Of a DNA stretch of 64,000 nucleotides, positions 1 to 9,144 are shown piece after piece. Source of the DNA: Pedobacter planticolens (GTDB taxonomy: Bacteria; Bacteroidota; Bacteroidia; Sphingobacteriales; Sphingobacteriaceae); NCBI RefSeq assembly GCF_014172375.1, contig NZ_WNXD01000002.1, forward strand, positions 124,001-188,000. Direction: 5' to 3'. Within the stretch, counting starts at the first letter, position 1. The number at the start of each line of letters is the position of its first letter. Position numbers and translations under genes: made by a program. The notes beneath the pieces are model-generated. The model ran no database searches. It was not told the origin of the DNA and saw nothing but the letters and a program-made list of their open reading frames with translations.

Positions 1-1
1 A

Positions 2-925
2 CACCAGTCCTTTAAAAACATTAAAGCCGAAATTGGTAAAGTTGTTATTGGGCAGGATGAAATCATAAAATCTGTTTTGATTGCGATTTTTAGCAATGGG
101 CATTGTTTATTGGTTGGCGTACCTGGTTTGGCAAAAACATTACTAGTTCAAACTGTATCAAATGTTTTAGACCTCGATTTTAATCGTATACAGTTTACAC
201 CAGATTTAATGCCCAGTGATATTATTGGAGCAGAAATTTTAGGAGAAGATCGTCACTTTAAATTTATAAAAGGCCCAATATTTTCTAATATTATTTTGGC
301 AGATGAGATTAATCGTACACCGCCAAAAACGCAAGCTGCTTTATTAGAAGCCATGCAAGAAAAAGCGGTTACCGCAGCGGGTCATACTCACATTTTACCT
401 CAACCTTTCTTCGTTTTAGCTACTCAAAATCCTATTGAACAGGAAGGAACTTATCCACTTCCAGAAGCACAGTTAGATCGTTTTATGTTTAATATTCAGT
501 TAAATTATCCAGCATTTGCTGATGAATTAACAATTGTAAAAAACACAACAAGCAATAGAGAGGTTAAGCTAGAGAAAATTATCGGCGCTAAAGAAATTCA
601 GTATTTTCAGAAACTGATTAGAAATATTCCGGTGACTGATAATGTATTGGAATATGCTGTTAAACTAGCTGCTAAAACTCGTCCAAATACTGCATTAGCT
701 TCAGAAACAATTAATAATTATGTTTCTTGGGGTGCTGGACCAAGAGCATCACAGTTTTTAGTTTTAGGCGCTAAATGTCATGCAGCTATTTCTGGCAAAT
801 ATGCTCCTGATATTGAAGATGTTCAAGCAGTTGCAGAACCTATTTTACGACACAGAATTGTGCGTAATTACAGAGCTGAGGCTGAAGGTTTATCTATCGA
901 ACAGATTATTAAAGATTTATTTTAG
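2..925 (+). CDS. MoxR-family AAA+ ATPase (5' end outside window)
   Basis: A cytoplasmic MoxR ATPase, the chaperone-like AAA+ family that usually acts with DUF58 and VWA-domain partners. The frame is open from base 2, so the N-terminus lies upstream; the visible part starts near the family's kvviGQde segment. Walker A reads GVPGLAKT, Walker B ILADEINR, and sensor/arginine-finger segments TQNPIEQEGTYPLPEAQLDR follow, all in the usual order. The C-terminal lid has the family pattern SWGAGPRASQ and ends normally. A TTG at 77 can act as a start codon but would remove conserved residues, so it is not chosen. The next gene is convergent one base away, so DUF58-type partners, if present, would have to lie upstream of the window. 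Confidence 0.93.
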   Translation, partial: HQSFKNIKAEIGKVVIGQDEIIKSVLIAIFSNGHCLLVGVPGLAKTLLVQTVSNVLDLDFNRIQFTPDLMPSDIIGAEILGEDRHFKFIKGPIFSNIILADEINRTPPKTQAALLEAMQEKAVTAAGHTHILPQPFFVLATQNPIEQEGTYPLPEAQLDRFMFNIQLNYPAFADELTIVKNTTSNREVKLEKIIGAKEIQYFQKLIRNIPVTDNVLEYAVKLAAKTRPNTALASETINNYVSWGAGPRASQFLVLGAKCHAAISGKYAPDIEDVQAVAEPILRHRIVRNYRAEAEGLSIEQIIKDLF

Positions 926-926
926 C

Positions 927-1805
927 CTATTTCAACTGCCCCATTAAATTGGGATAATCCGTTATAATTCCGTCAACACCAAGGTTCATCATGTACTCAA
1001 TATCTTTTACTGAGTTTACCGTCCATGGAATAATCTTCACACCCGCAGCATGACATTTATCCACTAAGTTTTTACCTACTAAAACAGAATACGGACTATA
1101 AATGGTTGGGTTAAATCCTAAATCTTTAATATTATTTTCAAAATCTTCCTTTTCATCTATGCCTAATGAAGTACGCATTTTAGGATATTTTTTATGCAGA
1201 TATTGTAATGTACGAATATCAAAAGACTGAATAATCACGCGTTTTTCTAACTTTTTCTTTTTCACAATTTCCATGATGATATCTACAAATTCTTCTGGAC
1301 TTGGCTGAAATTCAACATCACCTTTGCGGATTAGCTTAGTTTCGATGTTATAATCTGGTTTTGCCAATTTATTCAGTTTCACATACGTTTCAACGGAATC
1401 TATTAATTCTCCCAATAAAGGTTTATAGGCTTTAATTTTTTGCTGACCAGGAAAACGAGGATGGATTTTACTACCTACATCGAATTTCTTTACTTCTTCA
1501 TAATCCATTTTAAAGATGTTATATTTTTTTTCGTCTTTTAATGAGATTGATTTTCCATCAGGTGTTAAGCTATATTCGTGATTAAAATAAGGTTCTTGAG
1601 AAACTACTGCTTTTTTGTCTTTAGAAATTACAATCTCCATTTCTAAGGTTGTAGCACCTAGTTGCAATCCTTTTATCATTGCTGGAATTGTATTTTCTGG
1701 CATGATTCCTCTAGCACCGCGATGACCTTGCACATCGAATTTTTGTTGAGCTAAAACGCTCAGAGAAATACTTAATAATGAAATTAATAGTAGGTGTTTT
1801 TTCAT
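927..1805 (-). CDS. Exported glycerophosphodiester phosphodiesterase-like protein with altered active site
   Basis: A 292-residue member of the GDPD (GlpQ/UgpQ) TIM-barrel family, which hydrolyses glycerophosphodiesters. A signal peptide ending near LSVLAQ (residue 20) sends it to the periplasm. The first motif is intact: H28-R29-G30 and P36-E37-N38-T39. The C-terminal half is also typical (IIPWTVNS, DGIITDYPN). Two usual catalytic positions differ. The acidic pair normally written ExD is E55-M-E57, and the second catalytic histidine (normally in HD or HE) is Q70 followed by E71. The general acid/base histidine is therefore missing, so activity may be reduced, lost or changed. It is a single gene, tail to tail with the moxR-like gene. 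The family call is firm; activity is uncertain. Confidence 0.88.
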   Translation of the reverse strand: MKKHLLLISLLSISLSVLAQQKFDVQGHRGARGIMPENTIPAMIKGLQLGATTLEMEIVISKDKKAVVSQEPYFNHEYSLTPDGKSISLKDEKKYNIFKMDYEEVKKFDVGSKIHPRFPGQQKIKAYKPLLGELIDSVETYVKLNKLAKPDYNIETKLIRKGDVEFQPSPEEFVDIIMEIVKKKKLEKRVIIQSFDIRTLQYLHKKYPKMRTSLGIDEKEDFENNIKDLGFNPTIYSPYSVLVGKNLVDKCHAAGVKIIPWTVNSVKDIEYMMNLGVDGIITDYPNLMGQLK

Positions 1806-1881
1806 AGTTGAGTTGTAGTCAATAATAACGCCAAATTTTAAAATTTATTCGGTTCTGATAATCGCACAAACATAAACCAAC

Positions 1882-1912
1882 AAAAAAGGATTTCAGCAAA
1901 GCCAAAATCCTT
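1882..1912 (-). terminator. Rho-independent terminator for the DUF4440-like gene
   Basis: Read on the minus strand, AAGGATTT pairs with AAATCCTT around a short GC-containing loop and is followed directly by a run of T. It sits 25-55 bases past the stop of the leftward gene that ends at 1937. Confidence 0.6.
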
Positions 1913-1936
1913 AAGATTTATATTTGGTTATTTTGG

Positions 1937-2794
1937 TTAACGTTCTGCCAAAGTAAAAATTTGGCTCATAATATTCCAGTTTCCATCAGATTGACGTTCC
2001 CAGATAAATACATAATGAAAACTTTCTCGTAAATCAGTTTTATAATCTACAGTAGCCACACCATACGTATAGGCTAAATCTCCCCCTAATGCTTTATCAG
2101 CTGAAGTTGTTTTCAAACTAATTTTATCAATCATTCTATTATTAAATGCTTGAATATTTTCTTTTCCAACAATTGTTTCGGTTCCTGGAAACATCAATTG
2201 TGCATCTTTATTTAAAAAACCCGAAAAAGCACTTGCCCCATATGATTTCAACGTAGTATTTAATGTTTTTTCTGTAGTCAGAATAACTTCTCTACCTGCT
2301 TTTAATTCCTTTTCTGTGGTATATTTTGGAATAAAATGGTCTTTAGGTTCTGCAAAACTTGTTGTTGTTTTATTTAAAGGCTTGTTCGTTTCAGCACCTA
2401 AATCTAAAATGAATTTCCAATTGCCATTTTCCACTCTCCAAACAGAAAGATAATGTCCATAAGCTTTTTTCTCTCCGTTAACTACGTAATTTCCACTTGT
2501 AAAACCCCAATTTCCGCTTCTCGATACTCTTGCAAAAGTTGGTGTCCAGTTTAAATTTTTCATATCTGGTGCAGTAGCATAAAAAGTTCTTGCATTTACA
2601 GGATTTGGTCTAAAAACCAACGCATCGGATGCTGCATATTTATTAAATGCAGCTTTTGTTCCATCTTTAATTGCTTCTTCTGCAAATGCTTTTTCTGCGT
2701 TTACCAAAGATTTGGTTGTGCCATCTGATTTTTGCGCAAATGCACTCACGCTAATTGTGGCAATTAAAACTGAATAAATAATCTTTTTCATCAT
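1937..2794 (-). CDS. Exported protein with two NTF2-like (DUF4440/SnoaL-type) domains
   Basis: A 285-residue secreted protein of unknown function. The start is ATGATG (MMKK), and a signal peptide ends at about residue 21 (VSAFAQ). The mature part holds two successive NTF2-like units, about residues 28-140 and 165-285. Each begins with a helix such as LVNAEKAFAEEAIKDG or ILTTEKTLNTTLKSYG and ends with strands containing W-x-F/W-N-x(I/M) patterns (VENGNWKFILDLG; ERQSDGNWNIMSQIF), as in DUF4440 proteins. Such domains bind small molecules or serve as secreted ketosteroid-isomerase-like folds, but no catalytic residues can be assigned here. It is monocistronic, with its own terminator downstream. 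Confidence 0.8.
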   Translation of the reverse strand: MMKKIIYSVLIATISVSAFAQKSDGTTKSLVNAEKAFAEEAIKDGTKAAFNKYAASDALVFRPNPVNARTFYATAPDMKNLNWTPTFARVSRSGNWGFTSGNYVVNGEKKAYGHYLSVWRVENGNWKFILDLGAETNKPLNKTTTSFAEPKDHFIPKYTTEKELKAGREVILTTEKTLNTTLKSYGASAFSGFLNKDAQLMFPGTETIVGKENIQAFNNRMIDKISLKTTSADKALGGDLAYTYGVATVDYKTDLRESFHYVFIWERQSDGNWNIMSQIFTLAER

Positions 2795-2935
2795 GATAAG
2801 TAAAATAGTGTTGCGAATATATGATTTGAACGATAAGACTTCCTAAAAAGTAATTAACAATTACACATTATGTGGATGGCTTTTCTTTATAAATAGTTTC
2901 TAGTACGGATTTCAATATGTTTCTGTTGATATTGT

Positions 2936-4396
2936 TTAACTTTTACTCCAAGTTGTTCCGTCTTTGCTATCTTTTAATTGAATGCCGATGTTTTGCAAGC
3001 CAACTCTAATCATATCAGAAGTTGCATAATCTTTATTTTCTTTGGCATCTTTTCGCAGTGCGATTACCATATCTAAAACCTCATTTAGCTCTGTATTGCT
3101 GGCATCTTCATCTTTCAGACCAAAAACATCGAAGATAAAATCTTGCATTAAGGTTTTTAATTTATCTAATTCTGTTGCAGAAATTTTTAAAGCACCATCA
3201 TAAACAGTATTCACAATTCGGACAGCTTCAAATAATTCTGCAATTACCACAGGACTATTGAAATCGTCGTTCATTGCATTTTCACAATTCATTCGGAGCG
3301 GATCAATTTCTACCTCACTATTATCGCTTGCTGTAAGTTTTGGCAATAAGCTAACCGCATTCATTAATCTTCTAAAACCTTTCTCGGATGCATCTAAAGC
3401 ATCATTAGAAAAATCTAGTGTGCTGCGATAATGTGCTTGAAGCATGAAAAACTTAACCGTCATCGGGCTATATCCTTTACGCAACAGCGGATGATTACCT
3501 GTAAATAATTCTCCTGGCAAGAACCCATTACCTGCCGATTTAGACATACGCGTACCATTTACCGTTAACATATTCGTGTGCATCCAATATTTTGCGGGTT
3601 GATGATGATTACAAGCTTCAGATTGCGCAATTTCATTGGTATGATGTGTTGCAGCTAAATCCATTCCGCCACCGTGTATATCGAATTCCTGACCTAAATA
3701 TTTAGCGCTCATTGCCGAACATTCGATATGCCAACCCGGGAAACCCATGCCCCAGGGCGAGGCCCATTGCATCAACGTTTCTGGTTTAGCTTTAATCCAA
3801 AGCGCAAAATCTAATCTGCCATGTTTATCGTCTTGTCCGCCTAACTCTCTGGTATTTGCCAACATATCTTCTAAATTTCTGTTGGTTAAAATGGTGTAGT
3901 TATATTTTTGACTGTATTTTTCTACATCGAAATATATGGTTCCATCAACTTCATAAGCATAACCATTATCGATAATTGTTTTTATCATTTCAATTTGCTC
4001 GATAATATGCCCGGTTGCAGTTGGTTCAATACTTGGCGGCAAGGTATTAAACACTCGCATCACATCGTGGAAACCTAATGTATATTTCTGAACAATTTCC
4101 ATTGGTTCCAATTGCTCTAGTTTGGCTCTTTTTGCAAATTTATCATCGCCCTCGTCTCTATCTCCTTCTAAATGGCCAGCATCGGTTATATTCCTTACAT
4201 AGCGAACTTTATATCCACTATATTTTAAGTATCTGAAAATTAAATCGAATGAAATAAAAGTGCGACAATTACCCAAATGCACATCACTATAAACTGTTGG
4301 TCCGCACACGTACATACCTACATGTGGGGCGTTTAATGGTTTAAATAGTTCTTTTTTTCGTGAAATGGTATTGTATAATTGAAGATCTTGTTTCAT
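2936..4396 (-). CDS. cysS: Cysteinyl-tRNA synthetase
   Basis: A class I aminoacyl-tRNA synthetase that charges tRNA-Cys in the cytoplasm. At 486 residues it has the normal bacterial length. The HIGH-type signature is H40-L-G-N43, and the KMSKS loop is R283-M-S-K-S287. The four zinc ligands that select cysteine are visible as C31 (CGPTVYS), C226 (WHIECS), H251 and E255 (THHTNE). The C-terminal DALR-like helical domain is present ([20 protein letters not shown]). It lies 47 bases downstream of the EEP-family gene on the same strand, so it may share transcription with the mutL-rhomboid block. Function is certain from the motifs. Confidence 0.98.
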   Translation of the reverse strand: MKQDLQLYNTISRKKELFKPLNAPHVGMYVCGPTVYSDVHLGNCRTFISFDLIFRYLKYSGYKVRYVRNITDAGHLEGDRDEGDDKFAKRAKLEQLEPMEIVQKYTLGFHDVMRVFNTLPPSIEPTATGHIIEQIEMIKTIIDNGYAYEVDGTIYFDVEKYSQKYNYTILTNRNLEDMLANTRELGGQDDKHGRLDFALWIKAKPETLMQWASPWGMGFPGWHIECSAMSAKYLGQEFDIHGGGMDLAATHHTNEIAQSEACNHHQPAKYWMHTNMLTVNGTRMSKSAGNGFLPGELFTGNHPLLRKGYSPMTVKFFMLQAHYRSTLDFSNDALDASEKGFRRLMNAVSLLPKLTASDNSEVEIDPLRMNCENAMNDDFNSPVVIAELFEAVRIVNTVYDGALKISATELDKLKTLMQDFIFDVFGLKDEDASNTELNEVLDMVIALRKDAKENKDYATSDMIRVGLQNIGIQLKDSKDGTTWSKS

Positions 4397-4443
4397 GCTG
4401 TAAATGTAAATAAAAAGCGTTTAATAGATAGATGAAGCCAACA

Positions 4444-5562
4444 TTAGTGCTTAGTTGTTTTTAAGCGCAAGTCGCTACGTAAAGGAAAATGATCGGATAA
4501 TTTAGCTTGGATAATGTGATAATTTGTAACCTCAATATCTTTAGTGGTGGCAATATAATCGATTTGAAAATTGGGAAATTTACCATTATAAGTTCTTCCT
4601 AATCCCTGTCCTTGTTTAATAAAAGCATTATTAAGCGAATCTGTCATTTTAGTAACAGCATAAGACGCTGGCGTATCATTAAAATCGCCAGCAATTATAT
4701 AAGGTGTGGTGCAAGTTTTCATGTGTGCCTTCACTAAATCAACTTGTGAACTTCGTTTTTTAAAAGCGCTTTTCAACATCCTTAAAATTCTTTTCGAGGA
4801 GTTCATTTCTGCATCCATCTCTTTGGTAATTTTCTCCAAATAGTTATAATCTTCTCTTCCAAATGAAATGGATTGTAAGTGAACATTATAAACTCTTAAA
4901 GGTTGACCATTAATTTCCAAATCAACAAAAATACTTTCATTTCCTGCATCTGGATTAAAAACAATATTACCCTTATCTTTTATTGGATACTTGGAGAAAA
5001 TAGCCAAACCAATAGCTTCCGACTGGCTTTTCATGGTAGGTTGAAAGTAATAATATTTCGTATCTAATAATTTCATTAAACTATCAACCGTATCGTATGG
5101 CCCTTTATAACGACTATAAAACTCTTGAAAACAGATGATATCAGGGTTTTGTGCCTTAACTATTCCCAACATCTTTTCTTTAACTTCTTGCGTTATTTCT
5201 TCGCCATAGGGCTTAAAATTATGCACATTATAAGTCATTACTCTAATTAAACTAGTTTCCGTTTTTTCATTTTTTCCAGCATTGCCGAAAAGACCAAATG
5301 TGGCGATTAATGAATGCCAACCAGCGCCAATTATAACAAGTGTTAGTAGAGAAAAAATCCATTTTTTACGTAAAACCCACCACAGTAATAAAATTACGTT
5401 TGCCAATAGAAAAAAAGGATACGCTAATCCGAAAAAAGCTAAAACGATATGTTCTCGAGGATCATTTTTACCGGCAAGTGCTCCACAGACTAAGCCTACA
5501 GCAGCTATTAGTGCTATAAAAATAATCAGTTTATCGAAAAAGGTTAATTTACTTTTTTTCAT
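4444..5562 (-). CDS. Membrane-anchored endonuclease/exonuclease/phosphatase (EEP) family protein
   Basis: A 372-residue inner-membrane protein. Three hydrophobic segments in the first ~90 residues (LIIFIALIAAVGLVCGALAG; IVLAFFGLAYPFFLLANVIL; IFSLLTLVIIGAGW) precede an EEP catalytic domain. Its motifs appear in order: MTYNVHNF, IICFQEFYS (metal-binding Glu), IAGDFNDTPASY and SDHFPLRSDL. The family hydrolyses phosphodiesters in DNA, lipids or sugar phosphates; the substrate cannot be read here. Its start codon overlaps the stop of the upstream rhomboid gene by one base (TAATG at 5560-5564), which implies translational coupling. The membrane anchor and the rhomboid neighbours suggest a job at the membrane, which is inference. 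Confidence 0.88.
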   Translation of the reverse strand: MKKSKLTFFDKLIIFIALIAAVGLVCGALAGKNDPREHIVLAFFGLAYPFFLLANVILLLWWVLRKKWIFSLLTLVIIGAGWHSLIATFGLFGNAGKNEKTETSLIRVMTYNVHNFKPYGEEITQEVKEKMLGIVKAQNPDIICFQEFYSRYKGPYDTVDSLMKLLDTKYYYFQPTMKSQSEAIGLAIFSKYPIKDKGNIVFNPDAGNESIFVDLEINGQPLRVYNVHLQSISFGREDYNYLEKITKEMDAEMNSSKRILRMLKSAFKKRSSQVDLVKAHMKTCTTPYIIAGDFNDTPASYAVTKMTDSLNNAFIKQGQGLGRTYNGKFPNFQIDYIATTKDIEVTNYHIIQAKLSDHFPLRSDLRLKTTKH

Positions 5563-6407
5563 TAATTCTTGCTTGCCTTAAACAAAGTTTCTTTCTCGTC
5601 TCTGCTTAATTTATCGTATCCAGTTTTAGAAATTTTATCTAATATCGCATCTATTTCTTTCTGATTAACAACGAACTCTTGTTTTTTTACATTTTCATTT
5701 CGAACTACTTTCAGTTTTGGTTTTCGCTCAAATATTTTGGTAATATCTGTTCCATTCTGCAATAATTTAATGTAGATAAACCCTAATAATGCACCTCCTA
5801 AATGTGAGAGACTTCCACCATCAAATTTTTCTATGGCTATAATATCTAAGAAGATGTATACGGCCAAAAGATATTTGATTCTAATTGGACCAATTAGCAA
5901 TAAATGAATGCTAAAATTTGGGACCAAAGTTGTTATGGCTGTAAAAATTGCCATTACTGAGGCTGATGCCCCGATTAAAATGGCGCTATCAGCAAATGAT
6001 TTATAAGCTGGTAAAACATTATATATTAAGGCAAAAAATATTGCGCCAAAAACACCTCCGGCAAAATATACAAAATGAAATTGGCGTGGTTTTAAAAAAT
6101 CTAAGAACAGTTGTCCCATCCAATACAACCACAACATATTAAACAAAACATGAAAGAAATCAGCATGAAAAAACTGATACGTTAAAACAGTATAAAACCG
6201 AGTTAACCATAGGTTCGAAGAAGCCGGAAATGTAATATATTCGTTAATTAAATTCGTTATAAACCCCTGTTGTCCTGCAAGAAAACTTATTAACGAAAAT
6301 ATTGAAACCAAAACAAAAATTATAGTGTTAATACCAATGTATGGTAACACAACACTATCAGATTTAAAAAACTTTAATTTAAAATCAAGCCACAAATTGC
6401 TAACCAT
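5562..6407 (-). CDS. Rhomboid-family intramembrane serine protease (second copy)
   Basis: A 281-residue, six-to-seven-helix rhomboid. The catalytic serine region reads ILIGASASVMAIF, where most rhomboids have GxSG(A), and the catalytic histidine is in LSHLGGALLGF. The H/N oxyanion-region pattern FHADFFHVLFNMLWLYW is present. After the last helix comes a charged cytoplasmic tail of about 60 residues (KIFERKPKLKVVRNENVKKQ...) ending in a segment rich in D, K and E that is common in Bacteroidota rhomboids. It overlaps the upstream rhomboid gene by 8 bases and is coupled to the EEP gene downstream. Substrates are unknown. GASAS rather than GASGA is a deviation worth noting, but not by itself evidence of inactivity. 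Confidence 0.9.
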   Translation of the reverse strand: MVSNLWLDFKLKFFKSDSVVLPYIGINTIIFVLVSIFSLISFLAGQQGFITNLINEYITFPASSNLWLTRFYTVLTYQFFHADFFHVLFNMLWLYWMGQLFLDFLKPRQFHFVYFAGGVFGAIFFALIYNVLPAYKSFADSAILIGASASVMAIFTAITTLVPNFSIHLLLIGPIRIKYLLAVYIFLDIIAIEKFDGGSLSHLGGALLGFIYIKLLQNGTDITKIFERKPKLKVVRNENVKKQEFVVNQKEIDAILDKISKTGYDKLSRDEKETLFKASKN

Positions 6408-7107
6408 AATAATCGTAAGGGGTATTTTTATCTTTCCAGAGTTTCACTAAAATAAAGCCAATTAAAGCCCCGCCTAAATGGGCAAAGTGGGCTACCGAGG
6501 TTTGAAACTTACCAACGCCCAAGAATAATTCTACCAATATATAAATTGGAATAATATATTTCGCTTTTACTGGCACTGGGATAAACATAATAAATAGCTC
6601 CGCATTTGGATAGAGCATACCAAAACCAACCAGCAAACCAAAGATAGCACCAGAAGCACCAAGCATTGGTCCGGCATAAATATCATTAAGGAGTTGCATT
6701 TTATCCGGACTTATGTTAAGAGTTTGAGTAACATCAAATGTAATGCTTCCTAAAACCGAATAAACCTCATAAGCTTGAACAGCCCATTGTAGCCCCAAAG
6801 CACCTAACCCTGTCACAAAATAAAAGACAAAGAATTTTTTTGCTCCCCATCTTACTTCTAAGGCACTTCCAAAACTGTATAGGGCAAACATATTAAATAT
6901 GATGTGAAAATAGTCGACTGGACTATGCATAAACATATAAGTAACGGGTTGCCATGGTTTAAAGAAAGGTGAATCGAAATAAAATACAGACAAATACTTT
7001 ACCAATGTAAATTCATCACCGTTTTTAAACATAAGAGTCGCAATAAAGAAAATCACATTAATAATGAGTAAATTCTTTACAACTGGCGGTATATTTAGAT
7101 TATTCAT
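6400..7107 (-). CDS. Rhomboid-family intramembrane serine protease (first copy)
   Basis: A 235-residue rhomboid of the minimal six-helix kind. The active site is canonical, with GASGAIFGLL for the serine and VAHFAHLGGALIGF for the histidine. The first loop has the usual YMFMHSPVDYFHIIFNMFALYSFG. An insertion of about 35 residues (QAYEVYSVLGSITFDVTQTL...) separates helices 3 and 4 and probably forms a periplasmic loop. The gene starts two bases after mutL ends and overlaps the next rhomboid by 8 bases, so the two proteases are made together. Tandem rhomboids of this kind probably arose by duplication and then diverged, as the two have different active-site loops and tails. Confidence 0.92.
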   Translation of the reverse strand: MNNLNIPPVVKNLLIINVIFFIATLMFKNGDEFTLVKYLSVFYFDSPFFKPWQPVTYMFMHSPVDYFHIIFNMFALYSFGSALEVRWGAKKFFVFYFVTGLGALGLQWAVQAYEVYSVLGSITFDVTQTLNISPDKMQLLNDIYAGPMLGASGAIFGLLVGFGMLYPNAELFIMFIPVPVKAKYIIPIYILVELFLGVGKFQTSVAHFAHLGGALIGFILVKLWKDKNTPYDYYG

Positions 7108-7109
7108 AT

Positions 7110-8960
7110 TTATTTATCAAATTTCTGAGCAATTTCTGTTAAAGCCATTGTTTGTATAACAGGTTTTCCGCTAATGCTAAAATTAGGTGTTTTACAGGCA
7201 AAAAGTTCTTCAATTAAGGTATTCATTTCTTGCTGACTTAAAGCCGTCCCTCCTTTTATTGCACTATTTTTCGCCATACTTCTGGCCAATGCATCTCGTT
7301 TATCTAATTTAAGTTCTTGTTGCGAGTTTTTAAAACCCTCAATTAAATGTTCAAACAATTGAGTTTCATTAATATTTGTACTCCCTAAATCAACTGGAAT
7401 ACCTTCAATTACTAAAGTATTTTTACCAAACTCTCTTACTTCAAAACCTAAACTTTTAATATCATCTAGTAAACTTTTGGCCAACTCATAATCGTTAGGA
7501 CTAAGTGTTACTGTTTGCGGGAATAAACTTTGTTGCGATGCTCCTTTTCTATCGTCCAAATGCAACAAAAATCGTTCGTATAAAATTCGTTCATGTGCAG
7601 CTTGTTGGTCGATAATCATTACTCCCGATTTAATCTGAGAAACAATATAACGATGATGTATCTGCATAAATTGCTTTTGAACAGGCTCAAATTGATCATC
7701 TTTCTGATTTCCTAAATCTATAGAAACTTGCTCTGGAACATGATGATTACTTATTTCATACAACGAACCCCAATTTTTACTTGGAGCCATGCTTTGACCC
7801 GGGCTTCTTTGATAAGAACCGCCTCCTCCACTATTAATTGCTTTTTCTGCGCCAAAAGGATTAAAATCTGGATTAAAAGCAATGCTAGGTGGCACAATAT
7901 CTTCTGGCGCTTTATGACTAATCATATTACTAAAACCAGTTTCTTGGTTAAAATCAATAGTCGGACTAATATTAAATCTACCTAATGATCTTTTTACTGC
8001 CGAATGAATAATCGCATAAATTGATTTTTCATCCAAATATTTAATCTCAGTTTTAGTTGGATGAACATTCACATCAATTTTTGCAGGATCAATATCAATA
8101 AACAACACATACAACGGAAAGTTATCATCAGGTAATAATTCTTGATATGCTTTATTTACTGCATGATTTAAATACGCATCCTTAATAAAACGATCATTCA
8201 CAAAAAAGAACTGTTCTCCTCTGGTTTTTTTGGCGAATTCTGGTTTCCCAATAAATCCTTTTAGGTTAATAATGGTTGTTTCTTCTTCTACCGGAATTAA
8301 TCGCTCGTTGTAATTATTACCAAACAAATGCACAATACGTTGTTTCATGGCAGATGCTGGCAAGCGATAAACTTCTAACCCATCGTGATGTAAGCTAAAA
8401 GCGATGTGTGGTTTTGCCAATGCAACGCGTTGAAATTCATCAATAATATGACGCATTTCTGCCGGATTACTCTTTAAAAAATTCCGTCGAGCAGGTGTGT
8501 TGTAAAAAAGGTTTTTTATAGAAATACTGGTGCCATTTGCAGTAGCAACAGGTTCTTGTTTAATAAAAGAAGCGCCTTCAATTTGTATCAATGTACCCAA
8601 TTCATCCTCATGGCGTTTGGTTTTCATTTCTACTTGCGCAATCGCAGCAATTGATGCCATTGCCTCACCCCTAAAACCCATGGTACGAATGGCAAATAAA
8701 TCTTCCGCTTTGCGAACTTTAGAAGTTGCATGACGCTCAAAACACATTCTAGCATCCGTAATCGTCATGCCACAACCATTGTCTATAACTTGGATTAGGG
8801 CTTTTCCAGCATCTTTAACAATCAATTGTATTTTATCCGCACCTGCATCTATGGCATTTTCTAGTAATTCTTTTACCGCTGATGCAGGTCTTTGCACCAC
8901 CTCTCCTGCTGCAATTTGATTGGCAACACTATCGGGTAAAAGTTGTATAATATCAGACAT
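7110..8960 (-). CDS. mutL: DNA mismatch repair protein MutL
   Basis: MutL couples mismatch recognition by MutS to strand incision. The 616-residue protein has a complete GHKL ATPase domain: ELLENAIDAGA (catalytic Glu), DNGCGM and TMGFRGEAMASIAAIA. A transducer domain follows (FVNDRFIKD, VDVNVHPTKTEIKY) and then a flexible linker at about residues 350-400 containing SGGGGSYQRSPG. The C-terminal dimerisation domain contains DQQAAHERILYERF, matching the DQHA(x)2E(x)4E endonuclease motif except that the histidine is Gln, and a late ACKTPNFSISGKP segment. It is the first gene of the leftward block mutL - rhomboid - rhomboid - EEP (- cysS). Identity is firm; whether it cuts DNA by itself is unclear. 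Confidence 0.97.
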   Translation of the reverse strand: MSDIIQLLPDSVANQIAAGEVVQRPASAVKELLENAIDAGADKIQLIVKDAGKALIQVIDNGCGMTITDARMCFERHATSKVRKAEDLFAIRTMGFRGEAMASIAAIAQVEMKTKRHEDELGTLIQIEGASFIKQEPVATANGTSISIKNLFYNTPARRNFLKSNPAEMRHIIDEFQRVALAKPHIAFSLHHDGLEVYRLPASAMKQRIVHLFGNNYNERLIPVEEETTIINLKGFIGKPEFAKKTRGEQFFFVNDRFIKDAYLNHAVNKAYQELLPDDNFPLYVLFIDIDPAKIDVNVHPTKTEIKYLDEKSIYAIIHSAVKRSLGRFNISPTIDFNQETGFSNMISHKAPEDIVPPSIAFNPDFNPFGAEKAINSGGGGSYQRSPGQSMAPSKNWGSLYEISNHHVPEQVSIDLGNQKDDQFEPVQKQFMQIHHRYIVSQIKSGVMIIDQQAAHERILYERFLLHLDDRKGASQQSLFPQTVTLSPNDYELAKSLLDDIKSLGFEVREFGKNTLVIEGIPVDLGSTNINETQLFEHLIEGFKNSQQELKLDKRDALARSMAKNSAIKGGTALSQQEMNTLIEELFACKTPNFSISGKPVIQTMALTEIAQKFDK

Positions 8961-9032
8961 TTATATTCTCGAGTAAGGGCGCTAATTTAGCGAAAATAAG
9001 GCTAATCTAATTGTCAAATTGCTATTTCTTTC

Positions 9033-9098
9033 ACCACAGATGCGCACAGATTTAGATAAAAAAACATTTATCTGTGTTCATCCTTTTTTATCTGTGGT
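9033..9098. repeat. Intergenic palindrome, ACCACAGAT family
   Basis: An imperfect inverted repeat between the divergent mutL and amidohydrolase genes. The outer arms are ACCACAGAT and ATCTGTGGT, and an inner pair CACAGATTTAGATAAA / TTTATCTGTG extends the stem. Related copies are at 14549-14624 and, in part, at 43551-43594. It is non-coding and would form a hairpin in RNA or a cruciform in DNA. Confidence 0.7.
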
Positions 9099-9144
9099 TA
9101 ATTTTGTTACTTAAAAACTGTAAACTGATTTATATCTTTAAAAG

